Assembly (NCBI RefSeq): GCF_020524355.2
Contig: NZ_CP129019.1
Location: forward strand, 806,001-870,000
Direction: 5' to 3'
DNA length: 64,000 bases
Source of the DNA: Mesobacillus subterraneus
Lineage (GTDB): Bacteria; Bacillota; Bacilli; Bacillales; Cytobacillaceae
The notes beneath the pieces are model-generated. The model saw nothing but the letters and a program-made list of their open reading frames with translations. It ran no database searches and was not told the origin of the DNA. Position numbers and translations under genes: made by a program. Below, in pieces: positions 36,239 through 49,060 of the stretch. How positions within the stretch are numbered: the first letter of the stretch is position 1; every line of letters begins with the position of its first letter.

Positions 36239-37309
36239 ATGTCAAAAAATAAGAAGGCTTTGGTCGTTACAGCTGCTACATTGGCAACTACGGTATTCCT
36301 GTCTGGCTGTGGACTGTTCGGAGGCGAGGAAAAGAAGAAGATTGATCCTCCCCAGGATGTTACTTTAATGGAAGATGGGGAGGCGCTTGATGAAAATGTT
36401 TCTACAGAAATAAATGAGGATGGAAAAGAAGCAGGTGAGACGTCCATCCAGACAGAACTTTATTTGATCGATAAAAATGGGTATGTCGTCTCGCAGACGA
36501 TGGGTCTTCCGAAAAAAGAGGGAGTAGCGCAGCAGGCGCTGGAACACCTGGTTGCGAATGGGCCTGTTGAGCAAATGCTTCCAAATGGCTTCAGGGCCGT
36601 CCTTCCAGCTGACACCCAAATGACAGTGAACATTAAGGACGGAACAGCAACAGTAGACTTTTCAAAGGAGTTTGCAAGCTATAAAAAAGAGGATGAGAAA
36701 AAGATTCTTCAGGCTGTGACATGGACGCTTACACAATTTGATACAGTTGATGAAGTGAAGCTTCAAATGAATGGCACTCCACTTGAGGCGATGCCTGTAG
36801 GCGGTACTCCTATTGGGGAAGAGTTAAGCCGTGCGGATGGCATCAACAACGATAACTCCGATGTGGTGGATATTACGAATACTAAAGCGGTTACTGTTTA
36901 CTATATTGGCGGTGAGGAAGGGGCATATTATTATGTTCCTGTAACAAAACGCGTCAGCAGTGATGTGAAGGATAACATTACCGCAATTGTGAACGAGCTT
37001 GTTGATGGTCCTGCTTATGCTTCGAATCTCTTGTCGGACTTCCAGTCGGGTGTAAAGCTGCTCGATACTCCTAAGGTTGAGGATGGAAAGATTACATTGA
37101 ACTTCAATGAATCCATCTACGTAAGCCTGGAAGAAAAAATGGTTTCTGAACACCTGTTAAATTCACTTGTACTGTCACTGACAGAACAGGCGGGAGTGGA
37201 GAGCGTAGCCCTTACGGTTAACGGTAAGGCGGATGTGCTGACAGAAAAGGGAGAAAAACTGGCTGAACCGGTTACAAGACCTGAAAAAGTAAACACAGGT
37301 AGTTTTTAA
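36239..37309 (+). CDS. gerM: Spore germination lipoprotein GerM
   Basis: 356-residue lipoprotein with lipobox LSGC (residues 21-24). Two GerMN domains are visible: TELYLIDKNGYVVSQTM onward (about 74-190) and VTVYYIGGEEGAYYYVPVTKRV onward (about 220-340). In B. subtilis GerM is needed for engulfment and helps hold the SpoIIIA complex between mother cell and forespore. It lies between racE and rph in both genomes. The ATG follows TGGAGGG. Confidence 0.93.
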   Translation: MSKNKKALVVTAATLATTVFLSGCGLFGGEEKKKIDPPQDVTLMEDGEALDENVSTEINEDGKEAGETSIQTELYLIDKNGYVVSQTMGLPKKEGVAQQALEHLVANGPVEQMLPNGFRAVLPADTQMTVNIKDGTATVDFSKEFASYKKEDEKKILQAVTWTLTQFDTVDEVKLQMNGTPLEAMPVGGTPIGEELSRADGINNDNSDVVDITNTKAVTVYYIGGEEGAYYYVPVTKRVSSDVKDNITAIVNELVDGPAYASNLLSDFQSGVKLLDTPKVEDGKITLNFNESIYVSLEEKMVSEHLLNSLVLSLTEQAGVESVALTVNGKADVLTEKGEKLAEPVTRPEKVNTGSF

Positions 37310-37345
37310 TAGCCAGATTTTGATATACTAATTAAAGACATCCAA

Positions 37346-37378
37346 AGAGGCAGGCCTATTTCCTGCCTCTTATTTATG
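37346..37378 (+). terminator. Terminator-like hairpin after gerM
   Basis: Perfect 9-bp stem AGAGGCAGG / CCTGCCTCT with a 7-base loop; the following TATTTAT is a weak T tract. Confidence 0.72.
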
Positions 37379-37422
37379 GTTAAAGTTATTGAGTTGTGGA
37401 TTACTCAATGAAGTTTTCTTAA

Positions 37423-37541
37423 TCCAGCTCCAGCGCCTAGCCCCTCGAGTCGCTTCGGTCCGCCCAATGAAGTCAAAAACGACTTCACTGGTCGGCCCTC
37501 CAGCGCTTGTCGGGGCTGAACGAGGCGCTTGCGCTTTTTGT
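37423..37541 (+). repeat. Dispersed structured repeat, copy 4 (internally deleted)
   Basis: About 119 bp retaining both ends of the repeat (TCCAGCTCCAGCGCCTAG at the left, CTCCAGCGCTTGTCGGGGCTG at the right) and the TGAAGTC/GACTTCA hairpin, but missing about 150 central bases. The minus-strand ORF of the other copies is shifted and truncated here. It lies just upstream of the rph ribosome binding site. Confidence 0.85.
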
Positions 37542-37588
37542 TCCAGGCAGGCAGACTGCCTTTTAACATGCTAAGGAGGACAATAATA

Positions 37589-38344
37589 ATGCGATTTGAT
37601 GGGCGTGAACCATTGCAATTAAGACCAATACATATTGAAACGGATTATCTGAAACATCCAGAAGGATCAGTACTGATTTCGGTGGGAGATACGAAAGTGA
37701 TCTGTACAGCGAGCATTGAGGACCGTGTTCCGCATTTCATGCGCGGCGAGGGTAAAGGATGGATCACCGCAGAATACTCGATGCTGCCCCGTGCTACAGA
37801 ACAGAGGAATATTCGTGAGGCGGCAAAAGGGAAGATTTCCGGAAGGACGATGGAAATCCAGCGATTGATTGGAAGGGCGTTGCGCGCCGTCGTAAATCTC
37901 GAGGCAATCGGAGAGCGTACTGTTTGGATCGATTGCGATGTCATCCAGGCAGATGGCGGCACCAGAACTGCTTCTATCACCGGAGCTTTTGTTGCGATGG
38001 CTATGGCTCTTGAGAAGCTGAGCAAGCAAAAGAAGCTTTCTGCTTTTCCTGTGACAGACTTTCTTGCTGCGACAAGTGTCGGGATCTTGAAGAATGGCGA
38101 GGCTGTTGTTGACTTGAATTATGTTGAGGATTCTGCTGCAAATGTCGACATGAATGTAGTCATGACAGGCAATGGGGAATTTGTTGAACTGCAGGGCACT
38201 GGAGAAGAAGCTACTTTTTCATACAGCCAGCTGCAGGAGCTTTTAAAAGCGGCTCAAGATGGAATAACAGAACTGTTCGAAAAACAGAAGGAAGCCCTGG
38301 GAGAGGAATTGACTGCCAAAATTGAGGGCGGAAAACAGAGATAG
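37589..38344 (+). CDS. rph: Ribonuclease PH
   Basis: 251-residue phosphate-dependent exoribonuclease that trims tRNA 3' ends. Family blocks: [66 protein letters not shown], and [19 protein letters not shown] (phosphate and catalytic site). The ATG at 37589 follows AAGGAGGA; the longer in-frame ORF runs back into the repeat and is not credible. It is followed 11 bases later by rdgB. Confidence 0.96.
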   Translation: MRFDGREPLQLRPIHIETDYLKHPEGSVLISVGDTKVICTASIEDRVPHFMRGEGKGWITAEYSMLPRATEQRNIREAAKGKISGRTMEIQRLIGRALRAVVNLEAIGERTVWIDCDVIQADGGTRTASITGAFVAMAMALEKLSKQKKLSAFPVTDFLAATSVGILKNGEAVVDLNYVEDSAANVDMNVVMTGNGEFVELQGTGEEATFSYSQLQELLKAAQDGITELFEKQKEALGEELTAKIEGGKQR

Positions 38345-38355
38345 GGGAGTTCGAA

Positions 38356-38961
38356 ATGGATTCAGTCATTATTGCGACAAAAAACAAAGGAAAAGCAAAA
38401 GAGTTCGAAAAGCTTTTTCTACCAAAAGGGTTGTCGGTAAAAACATTGCTTGATTTCCCGGAAATTGAAGATGTAGAGGAAACTGGTACTACGTTTGAAG
38501 AGAACGCCATCTTAAAAGCTGAGGCTATCGCTAATATTCTTGGAGTAAGAGTAATTGCGGATGATTCAGGACTTGAAATTGACGCGTTGGAAGGCAGACC
38601 AGGTGTTTATTCGGCACGTTACGCAGGTGCTGAAAAAAATGATGAAAATAACATCGACAAAGTTCTTGAAGAACTTGAGGCTGTACCGGAAAGCGAGCGC
38701 ACCGCAAGATTCTGCTGCGCACTAGCGATGGCAGAGCCTGGTAAGGAAACATTGACTGTATTTGGGACGTGTGAAGGAAGAATCCTCGAGGAGAGACACG
38801 GTACCAATGGTTTTGGCTATGATCCGATTTTCTTCGTAGAAACAAAGGCGAAATCGATGGCGGAATTGGCATCAGACGAAAAAAACAAGATCAGCCATAG
38901 AGCTAATGCCATCAGAAAGCTGGATGAGCTCCTTAACGAGCGTGAGGAACGCCATGAATAG
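38356..38961 (+). CDS. rdgB: Non-canonical purine NTP pyrophosphatase
   Basis: 201-residue HAM1/RdgB-type ITP/XTP pyrophosphatase (YsnA in B. subtilis), which clears inosine and xanthosine triphosphates. Signature blocks: [63 protein letters not shown] and [10 protein letters not shown]. Its stop overlaps the ysnB start region, indicating translational coupling. Confidence 0.95.
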   Translation: MDSVIIATKNKGKAKEFEKLFLPKGLSVKTLLDFPEIEDVEETGTTFEENAILKAEAIANILGVRVIADDSGLEIDALEGRPGVYSARYAGAEKNDENNIDKVLEELEAVPESERTARFCCALAMAEPGKETLTVFGTCEGRILEERHGTNGFGYDPIFFVETKAKSMAELASDEKNKISHRANAIRKLDELLNEREERHE

Positions 38962-39478
38962 GGTGCTGATTGTCAGTGACAGCCACGGGTCGACTGAGGT
39001 GCTTGAGGGAATTGAGAGGCTGCATGGCAATGATGTGGACTTGATGATTCACTGCGGAGACTCCGAGCTTTCTGAAAGCGACGCAGCAATTTTGAATTTC
39101 AGTTCGGTCAAAGGAAATTGCGACTTTAATGGAAACTTTCCTGATGACGAAACACATGTCGTAAATGGCGTAAAAATCTTTGTGACGCATGGGCATCTCT
39201 ACTCAGTAAAATCTACCCTCGTAAATTTATACTATAAGGCAAAAGAACTGCAGGCTGATATCGTCTGCTTTGGACATTCTCATGTGCTGGGAGCAGAAAT
39301 GGTGGATGATGTACTATTCATCAATCCAGGAAGTATCAGACTTCCACGAGGCAGGACTGAAAAGAGTTATGCCATACTCGAGCTGGTAAATGGAAAAGCG
39401 GTAGTGAGGATTTATGACTTTGGAAACGGTGAGTTGACTGACTTGAAGCAGGAGTTTTCACTTCACAAAACGAGTTGA
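38954..39478 (+). CDS. ysnB: MJ0936-type metallophosphoesterase YsnB
   Basis: 174-residue calcineurin-like phosphoesterase. Metal-binding motifs: VSDSHG (residues 7-12), [21 protein letters not shown] and GHSHV; then [11 protein letters not shown]. The substrate is unknown in Bacillus; relatives hydrolyse phosphodiesters. The ATG at 38954 overlaps rdgB by 8 bases and follows GTGAGGAA, giving the usual N-terminus. Confidence 0.9.
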   Translation: MNRVLIVSDSHGSTEVLEGIERLHGNDVDLMIHCGDSELSESDAAILNFSSVKGNCDFNGNFPDDETHVVNGVKIFVTHGHLYSVKSTLVNLYYKAKELQADIVCFGHSHVLGAEMVDDVLFINPGSIRLPRGRTEKSYAILELVNGKAVVRIYDFGNGELTDLKQEFSLHKTS

Positions 39479-39544
39479 AACTACTATAATAATTTTCTGA
39501 GGGGAATCAGCAGGTTTCCCTCAGAAAAAAGTTGAGATTTATTA

Positions 39545-39573
39545 TTGACTTTTAGCTGTTTGCCTAATATAAT
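39545..39573 (+). promoter_or_regulatory. SigA-type promoter of the tRNA gene
   Basis: TTGACT at 39545-39550, 17 bp, TATAAT at 39568-39573, 26 bp before the tRNA. Confidence 0.82.
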
Positions 39574-39599
39574 AAATCTTGTCTTTAAAAAACAACCAT

Positions 39600-39676
39600 G
39601 TCCCAGTAGCTCAGCCGGATAGAGCATACGCCTTCTAAGCGTACGGTCGGGAGTTCGAATCTCTCCTGGGACGCCA
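39600..39676 (+). tRNA. tRNA-Arg (anticodon TCT)
   Basis: 77-nt cloverleaf: acceptor GTCCCAG pairs with CTGGGAC; D arm GCTC...GAGC; anticodon arm TACGC-CTTCTAA-GCGTA with anticodon TCT at 39634-39636; T arm GGGAG-TTCGAAT-CTCTC; CCA is encoded. It reads AGA/AGG arginine codons. It is a single gene with its own promoter and terminator; no integrase or duplicated 3' end was noticed beside it. Confidence 0.97.
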
Positions 39677-39693
39677 TTTAAACTACATACTTT

Positions 39694-39724
39694 AACTCAC
39701 CTTTCTTGAAAGGTGAGTTTTTTT
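39694..39724 (+). terminator. Terminator after tRNA-Arg
   Basis: AACTCACCTTTC / GAAAGGTGAGTT stem (12 bp) with a 1-3 base loop and T7 tail. The next 320 bases to ilvE are AT-rich. A TTGACG at about 39877 and GATAAT at 39903 could be a promoter with overlong spacing; nothing else is clear. Confidence 0.9.
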
Positions 39725-40044
39725 ATTTGCTCTATTTTCCGCTCGTGAAAATGAAGGTAAATCTGAGGGATCAAATAAAAAAAATATTTTTTTAAAATGT
39801 GAATATATCAACAATGTAAGCGGATACAAATTAACTAACTAATCTAAATTATCTAATAATTTAGAAAAAGGGTGTTGACGAGTGTTGAAATTGGGCGTAA
39901 GATAATCCTCAAATAAAAAAACAAGTTAAATGAATCGAAAGTGAATCTGGGGTTTATATTAGTTTCTTAAAAATGTGGAACTGTATTTTTTTAACCTGTG
40001 AGTTTAATAATTTAAAGCGTCTATTCATTAAAGGAGTGTTTATT

Positions 40045-40947
40045 GTGCCCGATCAATGGATCTACTTAAATGGTGAATTTGTCACCAAGGAAAATGCTAA
40101 GGTTTCGGTATATGATCATGGATTTCTATACGGAGACGGTATTTTTGAAGGGATACGGGTATACAGCGGCAATATTTTCAGGATGGAAGAACATATGGAC
40201 CGGCTTTACCGGTCAGCCAAGTCCATCATGCTGAACATGCCGCACTCCAAGGAGGAGTTCACCGGACTGGTTGTTGAGACGGTGGAACGGAATCAATTGA
40301 GGGATGCTTATATCCGTATTGTCGTCTCCAGGGGTGTCGGGGACCTAGGGCTTGATCCTTTTAAATGCCCGAACGCGAATGTGGTCATCATCGTAGAGCC
40401 ACTGGCTATTTTCCCGAAGGAGCTGTATGACCTGGGTTTGGAAATAGTAACAGTCGCGACCAGAAGAAATCGTCCAGACGTATTGAGCCCGAAAGTGAAA
40501 TCACTGAACTATTTAAATAACGTTCTTGTAAAAATTGAAGCTCATCTGGCAAATGTAAGTGAAGCATTAATGCTTAACGATCAGGGATATGTTGCAGAAG
40601 GCTCCGCAGATAATATTTTTATCGTGAGAGGCAATACGTTCCTCACACCGCCAGGATATGTAGGGGCTTTAGAAGGAATCACCAGAAATGCGGTTATCGA
40701 TATCGCGAAAAATCTGGGGTACGAGGTGAAGGAGGAACCATTTACCCGCCATGATGTATACACGGCCGACGAAGTATTCCTTACAGGGACGGCAGCAGAA
40801 GTGATCGCCGTCATCAAAGTGGATGGAAGAACCATCGGTGATGGAGTACCAGGAGAGCATACACAGAATATCCTGCGTGAGTTCAGGGCGAAAGTAGTGA
40901 CAGACGGAGTTCAGGTTTATTCGGAAAAAGCGCATCAGGTCAGTTGA
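40045..40947 (+). CDS. ilvE: Branched-chain amino acid aminotransferase
   Basis: 300-residue class IV PLP-dependent aminotransferase that makes leucine, isoleucine and valine from their keto acids. Blocks: VYDHGFLYGDGIFEGIRVY, RIVVSRGVGDLGLDP, the PLP-lysine region SPKVKSLNYLNNVLVK, VAEGSADNIF, LEGITRNAVIDIA and FLTGTAAEV. The GTG at 40045 follows AAAGGAGTG. It is just upstream of the ilv-leu operon but before its T box, so it is outside that control. Confidence 0.93.
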   Translation: MPDQWIYLNGEFVTKENAKVSVYDHGFLYGDGIFEGIRVYSGNIFRMEEHMDRLYRSAKSIMLNMPHSKEEFTGLVVETVERNQLRDAYIRIVVSRGVGDLGLDPFKCPNANVVIIVEPLAIFPKELYDLGLEIVTVATRRNRPDVLSPKVKSLNYLNNVLVKIEAHLANVSEALMLNDQGYVAEGSADNIFIVRGNTFLTPPGYVGALEGITRNAVIDIAKNLGYEVKEEPFTRHDVYTADEVFLTGTAAEVIAVIKVDGRTIGDGVPGEHTQNILREFRAKVVTDGVQVYSEKAHQVS

Positions 40948-40984
40948 TTATTCTATACGATAACGACTAATTGAATAAGGATAA

Positions 40985-41280
40985 AGCGAGGACAGGGACA
41001 AGTAATTTATTGCGATCAGCATGCACAGAGAGCCGGGGTTGCTGGAAGCCGGTGATGCCGCAATAAATGAACTCACCCTGGAGCACCAGTTTGAAAGGGA
41101 TTCTAGTAAAACTGGTCGAGTGCATGGCACTTGTTATCAAAACCGGCAGCTTCAGCTGTCACGAGTGCACGCTTCATGCGTGAATAAGGGTGGTACCGTG
41201 GAAAAGGAGATAAAGCCTATTCCATCCCTTTGCCTGGGCAACCTTAGGCATATGGAGATGGATGGGCTTTTTTATTTTGA
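40985..41280 (+). ncRNA. T-box leader of the ilv-leu operon (leucine type)
   Basis: A leader between ilvE and ilvB contains the T-box sequence AAGGGTGGTACCGTG (41186-41200). A specifier loop has GAACTCACC with a CTC leucine codon at 41072-41074. The terminator AAGCCTATTCCATC...GATGGATGGGCTTTTTT spans about 41213-41276. Uncharged tRNA-Leu pairing with the specifier and T box is known to stabilise the antiterminator in such leaders. In B. subtilis the ilv-leu T box uses the same CUC specifier. Confidence 0.93.
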
Positions 41281-41315
41281 AAAAATACATTGAGTTGACA
41301 TTGGGAGGTTCGATA

Positions 41316-43025
41316 ATGGAAGCTGCCTTGAAGGAAACAAAGGCTAAAACGAGTGAAGTAAGCGGAGCGGATTTACTGCTTAAGGCGCTGGAAAAGGAAA
41401 ACGTCGAAGTCATTTTTGGCTACCCGGGAGGAGCTGTCCTTCCGATTTACGACAAACTCTATGACTCTAACATTCTTCATGTGCTGCCAAGGCATGAACA
41501 AGGAGGAATCCATGCAGCTGAAGGATATGCGAGAATCAGCGGGAAACCGGGCGTGGTAATTGCTACATCTGGACCGGGAGCGACCAATATCATCACCGGC
41601 ATTGCGGATGCGATGATGGACTCCTTGCCGCTGGTCGTTTTCACAGGCCAGGTTGCGACAGGGGTGATCGGTACAGATGCGTTCCAGGAAGCCGACATTC
41701 TAGGCATCACCACTCCTATTACGAAATACAACTATCAGATCAGGGATATCAAAGACATCCCGCGAATTATCAAGGAAGCATTTTATATTGCGACAAGCGG
41801 AAGGCCTGGCCCAGTCGTCATCGATTTCCCAAAAGACCTTGCGGCGGGTCTATCGGCAGAACCTGCAGAAGAAGAAATCCACCTTCCTGGTTACCAGCCG
41901 ACTACAGAGCCGAATTTCCTTCAGGTAAGAAAATTGTCCGAAGCAGTGAGCAGGGCGAAAAGGCCGGTCGTTCTCGCAGGGGCAGGTGTCCTTCACGCGA
42001 AGGCGTCGAGCCTGTTAAAAGAATATGCAGAGCAGCAAAACCTTCATGTTGTCCATACATTATTGGGGTTGGGAGGCTTTCCGGCTAACCATGAAATGTT
42101 CCTTGGAATGGCCGGGATGCATGGCTGCTATGCAGCGAACATGGCGCTTTATCATTGTGACCTGCTGATCAATATCGGAGCACGATTTGATGACCGGCTG
42201 ACCGGAAACTTGAAACATTTCGCTCCCAATGCAACTGTTGCCCATATCGATATCGATCCGGCAGAAATCGGAAAAAATGTGCCAACGCAAATTCCGGTTG
42301 TCGGCGATGCAGGAGAGGCTTTAAGACAGTTGTTAAAGCTTGCAGGCAGTACGCCTCTCCAGGAAGAATGGGTGGAAACGCTTAAAGGCTGGAAAAAAGA
42401 TTTTCCTTATCATTATGAAAACAGCGAAGTGTTAAAACCCCAAAAGGTGATGGAACTTCTATATGAAAAAACAGCAGGGGAAGCGATTGTCGTGACCGAT
42501 GTCGGTCAGCATCAAATGTGGGCAGCACAGTATTATCAGTTTCAGAAAGCGGATCAGTGGGTGACCTCGGGAGGACTCGGGACAATGGGATTCGGACTTC
42601 CTGCAAGCATTGGAGCACAGCTGGCAGATCCGACTGCATGCGTTGTCGCCGTTCTAGGTGATGGAGGCTTCCAGATGTCAACTCAGGAGCTGGCGGTCAT
42701 CGCTGAATTTCAGCTGCCGATCAAAATAGCGATTTTCAATAACAAAGCGCTTGGAATGGTCAGACAATGGCAGGAGATTTTTTACAAAGAAAGATATTCC
42801 CACAGTAAAAATCCGGTTCAGCCATCTTTTGTAAAACTGGCCGAGGCCTATGGTATCAGAGGATTTGAAATCAACTCCGAAGCAGAAGCGCATTCAATCC
42901 TGAATGAGGTCCTGCATGACAAGGAGCCGGTGCTGCTTGATTTCAGGGTTGATGAGGCAGAAAATGTCTACCCGATGATCGCGCCTGGGAAAGGAATCCA
43001 CGAAATGGTGGGAGTGAAGAAATGA
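41316..43025 (+). CDS. ilvB: Acetolactate synthase large subunit
   Basis: 569-residue ThDP-dependent acetohydroxyacid synthase. Blocks: [17 protein letters not shown] with the ThDP-activating glutamate region [35 protein letters not shown], the FAD-region [16 protein letters not shown], and the ThDP-binding [29 protein letters not shown]. It condenses pyruvate with pyruvate or 2-oxobutyrate. The ATG at 41316 follows GGGAGG, after the T-box terminator. Its stop overlaps the ilvN start (ATGA). Confidence 0.96.
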   Translation: MEAALKETKAKTSEVSGADLLLKALEKENVEVIFGYPGGAVLPIYDKLYDSNILHVLPRHEQGGIHAAEGYARISGKPGVVIATSGPGATNIITGIADAMMDSLPLVVFTGQVATGVIGTDAFQEADILGITTPITKYNYQIRDIKDIPRIIKEAFYIATSGRPGPVVIDFPKDLAAGLSAEPAEEEIHLPGYQPTTEPNFLQVRKLSEAVSRAKRPVVLAGAGVLHAKASSLLKEYAEQQNLHVVHTLLGLGGFPANHEMFLGMAGMHGCYAANMALYHCDLLINIGARFDDRLTGNLKHFAPNATVAHIDIDPAEIGKNVPTQIPVVGDAGEALRQLLKLAGSTPLQEEWVETLKGWKKDFPYHYENSEVLKPQKVMELLYEKTAGEAIVVTDVGQHQMWAAQYYQFQKADQWVTSGGLGTMGFGLPASIGAQLADPTACVVAVLGDGGFQMSTQELAVIAEFQLPIKIAIFNNKALGMVRQWQEIFYKERYSHSKNPVQPSFVKLAEAYGIRGFEINSEAEAHSILNEVLHDKEPVLLDFRVDEAENVYPMIAPGKGIHEMVGVKK

Positions 43026-43538
43026 AGAGAATTATAACGATGACGGTCTTGAACCGGCCGGGAGTACTTAACAGGATCACGAATCTATTTACAAAGAGAA
43101 ATTACAATATCGAAAGCATCTCGGTAGGCCTTACCGAGCAAGAGGGGAGTTTCGCGGATTACCTGTGTTGTCCATGTAGCGAATGATGGGATGGTCGAAC
43201 AAATCACCAAACAGCTCAATAAACAGATTGATGTCCTCAAGGTAGCGGATATCAGTGACCAGGCAATTGTCGCACGAGAGCTTATTCTCATGAAGGTACC
43301 TGTCCTTCCCCACAATCGGGCAGAGATTTATTCAATCATTGAGCCATTCCGGGCATCGGTGATTGATGTCAGCAGGGATAGCATCATCATTCAATTGACA
43401 GGCGAAACGGAAAAAATTGAGGCGTTTATCGAGTTAATTAAACCATATGGTATCAGAGAATTGGCTCGTACCGGAACGACAGCCTTCCCAAGGGGAAACC
43501 AGCGAACCGGCCAGCAAAAACCGATGTCATTTGTATAA
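43022..43538 (+). CDS. ilvN: Acetolactate synthase small subunit (frameshifted)
   Basis: Regulatory subunit of acetolactate synthase, 171 residues after correction. The N-terminal ACT domain ([37 protein letters not shown]) binds valine in the family. The C-terminal part includes RELILMKVP and the [14 protein letters not shown] end. The ATG overlaps the ilvB stop. The frame breaks at 43144-43147 (four G's where three are needed to read [12 protein letters not shown]) and resumes to 43538. Likely a sequencing error. Confidence 0.9.
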
Positions 43539-43548
43539 AAAAAACTAA

Positions 43549-46123
<2,575 letters not shown>

Positions 46124-46152
46124 AAAAATTGAAGAAATCGGAGGCGAATGTA

Positions 46153-47266
46153 ATGGAAAAAAGGATCGCAATCCTGCCAGGAGATGGCGTAGGCAAGGAA
46201 GTAAGCAGGGGGGGCGGTTACCATCCTCCAGGCAGTAGCTGAGCTTTTTAACCATAAGTTCAATTTTACTTATGGGGAAATCGGCGGGGCAGCCATCGAT
46301 GAATTTGGAACCCCGCTTCCGGAGCACATACTCGATCTCTGCAAGGCTAGTGATGCTGTGCTATTAGGAGCAGTAGGCGGCCCTAAGTGGGATATGTTGC
46401 CTGGACATATTCGCCCCGAAAAAGGTTTGTTGAAAATCCGGAAAGAGCTCGGATTATATGCAAATGTCCGGCCGGTTCAATATTACTCCAGTATTTCCGG
46501 CATCTCACCGCTTCGCAAGGAAGTCGTTGAAGGAGTTGACATGGTAGTAGTCAGGGAATTGACAGGCGGGCTTTACTTTGGGAAACCGAGTGAAAGAAGT
46601 GTACAGAAGGGCGAAGCTTCTGTAGTAGATACTTTGTTTTACCAGAAAAACGAGATTGAGAGAGTCATCCGCTATGCATTTGAATTGGCTGCCATGAGAA
46701 AAGGCAAGGTCACTTCTGTGGATAAGGCAAATGTTCTGGAATCGAGCCGGATGTGGCGCGAAACTGCAGAAGAAGTGGCAAAGGACTTTCCTGATGTTCA
46801 ACTTCACCATATGCTGGTCGATAATGCGGCGATGCAGCTGATCAAGAATCCACGTCAGTTCGATGTGCTCGTCACAGAGAATATGTTTGGTGATATTTTA
46901 AGCGATGAAGCATCCGTGCTGACCGGCTCGCTTGGCATGCTGCCATCAGCCAGCGTTTCGACTGCAGGACCATATCTGTATGAGCCTATTCATGGTTCTG
47001 CACCAGATATTGCTGGAATGAACGCGGCTAATCCAATCGCGATGATCCTGTCAGCTGCGATGATGCTGCGGCTGTCCTTCGGTCTTGAAGAAGAAGCTGA
47101 GGCAATCGAGAATGCGGTAGAGCAGGTGCTGGACGCTGGCAGCAGGACCCGCGACATTGCCTTATTTGGCTCAGCGTTCTTAACAACTGAGGGAATGGTT
47201 GAAGAAATCAAAGCCGCTCTGCTCGACAATGAAGCGATTTTGAATATCATGAGTGCTTACGCATAA
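46153..47266 (+). CDS. leuB: 3-isopropylmalate dehydrogenase (frameshifted)
   Basis: NAD-dependent 3-isopropylmalate dehydrogenase, 370 residues after correction. Blocks: IAILPGDGVGKEV at the start, LLGAVGGPKWD, RPVQYYSSIS, VVRELTGGLYFG, the catalytic Tyr/Lys regions, and SDEASVLTGSLGMLPSAS followed by EPIHGSAPDIAG. The ATG at 46153 follows GGAGGCGAATGT. The frame breaks at the G run 46208-46214 (seven G's where six are needed to read SRGAVTILQAVAE). Probably a sequencing error. Confidence 0.93.
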
Positions 47267-47394
47267 GGAAGAAACTATCGGCGAGTTAGAAAAATTGTAG
47301 GAGCAATCAAAAATCCTGACAGGCAAAAATTTGGAGAACAATAAAAAATCCAGGCAGGGAAGAAAGAAGTATTTACAAAAAGGGGAGGGTATTT

Positions 47395-48804
47395 TTGGGG
47401 AAGACGATCATTGAAAAAATATGGGAGAAGCATATTGTTCATCGGGAAGAAGGTAAACCAGACCTGGTGTATATCGACCTTCATCTTGTCCATGAGGTAA
47501 CCTCGCCACAGGCTTTTTCAGGACTTAGGATGAAAAAAAGGTCTGTACGGAGGCCTGATTTGACATTTGCGACGATGGACCACAATGTACCTACAATCAA
47601 CCGGAGTGTGATTAGTGATTCTGTTGCGAAAAACCAGATGGATACTTTAAGGGATAATTGCCTTGAATTCACCATTCCATTGGCTGATCTTGATAGTCCG
47701 GAGCAGGGCATCGTCCATGTCATCGGCCCTGAGTTAGGCTTGACACAGCCAGGGAAGACGATTGTGTGCGGAGACAGTCACACTTCGACGCACGGTGCAT
47801 TCGGAGCCCTGGCATTCGGAATCGGTACGAGTGAGGTTGAGCATGTCCTTGCGACTCAAACACTCTGGCAGACAAAACCAAAAACGCTGAAAGTCGATGT
47901 GTCAGGCTCTTTGGCACCAGGCGTGAGCGCAAAAGATCTCATCTTGTTCATCATCAGTAAGAATGGAGTCAATTTCGGTACTGGTTATGTTATCGAATTT
48001 TGCGGTGATGCCATCAGGAAGATGTCGATGGAGGAACGGATGACAATTTGCAATATGTCCATTGAAGGAGGGGCGAAAGCATCAATCGTTGCTCCTGATG
48101 ATAAAACCTTTGCCTACCTGAATGGAAGGAAATATGTTGTGCAAGGAGACGCCTTCCTCGATAAAATTCTTGAGTGGCAGCAGCTCTCTTCTGATGAAGA
48201 TGCAGATTATGACCACGTTATTAAAGTAGATGGAAATGACATCGTGCCGATGGTCAGCTGGGGCACGAACCCATCGATGACAGCTCCCGTCACGGAAAGA
48301 GTGCCTTACCTGATTGAATGTGATACTGATTCAGAAAGGAAGTCACTGGAAAGGGCATTATCATACATGGGGCTGGAGGAAGGACAGCCAATTACAGATA
48401 TCAATGTAACCAAAGTCTTCATCGGATCCTGCACGAATTCAAGAATTGAGGATCTCAGGGCAGCCTCCGAGGTTATCAAAGGGAAAAAAGTGGCTCCTGG
48501 AGTCCAAGCGATTGTTGTGCCCGGTTCCCAGCAGGTAAAGAAGAAAGCTGAAGCAGAAGGCATAGCTCAGGCATTTATTGAAGCAGGCTTTGAATGGCGT
48601 GAATCCGGCTGCAGCATGTGCCTGAGTATGAATGCAGACATCGTGCTAGCCGGGGAACATTGTGCTTCCACATCGAACCGCAACTTTGAGGGCAGGCAGG
48701 GAGCTGGAGCGCGTACTCATCTTGTCAGCCCGGCAATGGCAGCCGCCGCCGCACTTTATGGTCGGTTTGTGGATGTCAGGTCAATGATTGGGATGACCGT
48801 TTAG
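47395..48804 (+). CDS. leuC: 3-isopropylmalate dehydratase large subunit
   Basis: 469-residue aconitase-family LeuC carrying the [4Fe-4S] cluster that isomerises 2- to 3-isopropylmalate. Blocks: [54 protein letters not shown] (first cluster cysteine) and [13 protein letters not shown] (the other two). The TTG at 47395 follows GGGGAGGG. It is normally followed closely by leuD; here 256 bases of repeat-bearing sequence intervene. Confidence 0.96.
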   Translation: MGKTIIEKIWEKHIVHREEGKPDLVYIDLHLVHEVTSPQAFSGLRMKKRSVRRPDLTFATMDHNVPTINRSVISDSVAKNQMDTLRDNCLEFTIPLADLDSPEQGIVHVIGPELGLTQPGKTIVCGDSHTSTHGAFGALAFGIGTSEVEHVLATQTLWQTKPKTLKVDVSGSLAPGVSAKDLILFIISKNGVNFGTGYVIEFCGDAIRKMSMEERMTICNMSIEGGAKASIVAPDDKTFAYLNGRKYVVQGDAFLDKILEWQQLSSDEDADYDHVIKVDGNDIVPMVSWGTNPSMTAPVTERVPYLIECDTDSERKSLERALSYMGLEEGQPITDINVTKVFIGSCTNSRIEDLRAASEVIKGKKVAPGVQAIVVPGSQQVKKKAEAEGIAQAFIEAGFEWRESGCSMCLSMNADIVLAGEHCASTSNRNFEGRQGAGARTHLVSPAMAAAAALYGRFVDVRSMIGMTV

Positions 48805-48832
48805 TTTTATTTTTACTAGAAAATGGTAGAAC

Positions 48833-48927
48833 GTGCAATTAATCAACTTTCCTGTGCAAATATTGAAGGTTTTGGTTCAATTATTGGCTTTATTGGTGCA
48901 ATTATTAAATTTTAATGTGCAAATATC
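48833..48927 (+). repeat. 21-bp degenerate tandem repeat between leuC and leuD
   Basis: Units begin at 48833, 48854, 48875, 48896 and 48917 (the last partial). Each starts with GTGCAA or GTTCAA followed by (A)TTATT-like sequence, with exactly 21 bp between unit starts. The rest of each unit is AT-rich and variable. Confidence 0.82.
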
Positions 48928-48974
48928 CCCGTCGAATAAGAGAATAATTTTTCCAGCAATAATTATAGCTGCAA

Positions 48975-49008
48975 AAATGACCCGAAACCTATATATATCG
49001 GGTCATTT
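48975..49008 (+). other. Hairpin in the leuC-leuD gap
   Basis: Perfect 11-bp stem AAATGACCCGA / TCGGGTCATTT with a 12-base AT loop. There is no T run beyond the stem, so it is not a classical terminator. It may affect mRNA processing or decay, or partial termination within the operon (inference). Confidence 0.65.
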
Positions 49009-49060
49009 CACTATCCTATTGCCGTAATTCGTTTACTTTTTTTGATGAAAGGAGCCTGAA

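Noticed and set aside
39600..39724. tRNA-Arg as an attachment site for an integrated element
   Set aside because: No integrase gene, duplicated tRNA 3' end or foreign gene block was found next to it; the neighbours are ysnB and ilvE.
48833..49027. 64-codon ORF with repeated VQLL segments between leuC and leuD
   Set aside because: The periodic peptide simply follows from the 21-bp tandem repeat; there is no ribosome binding site.
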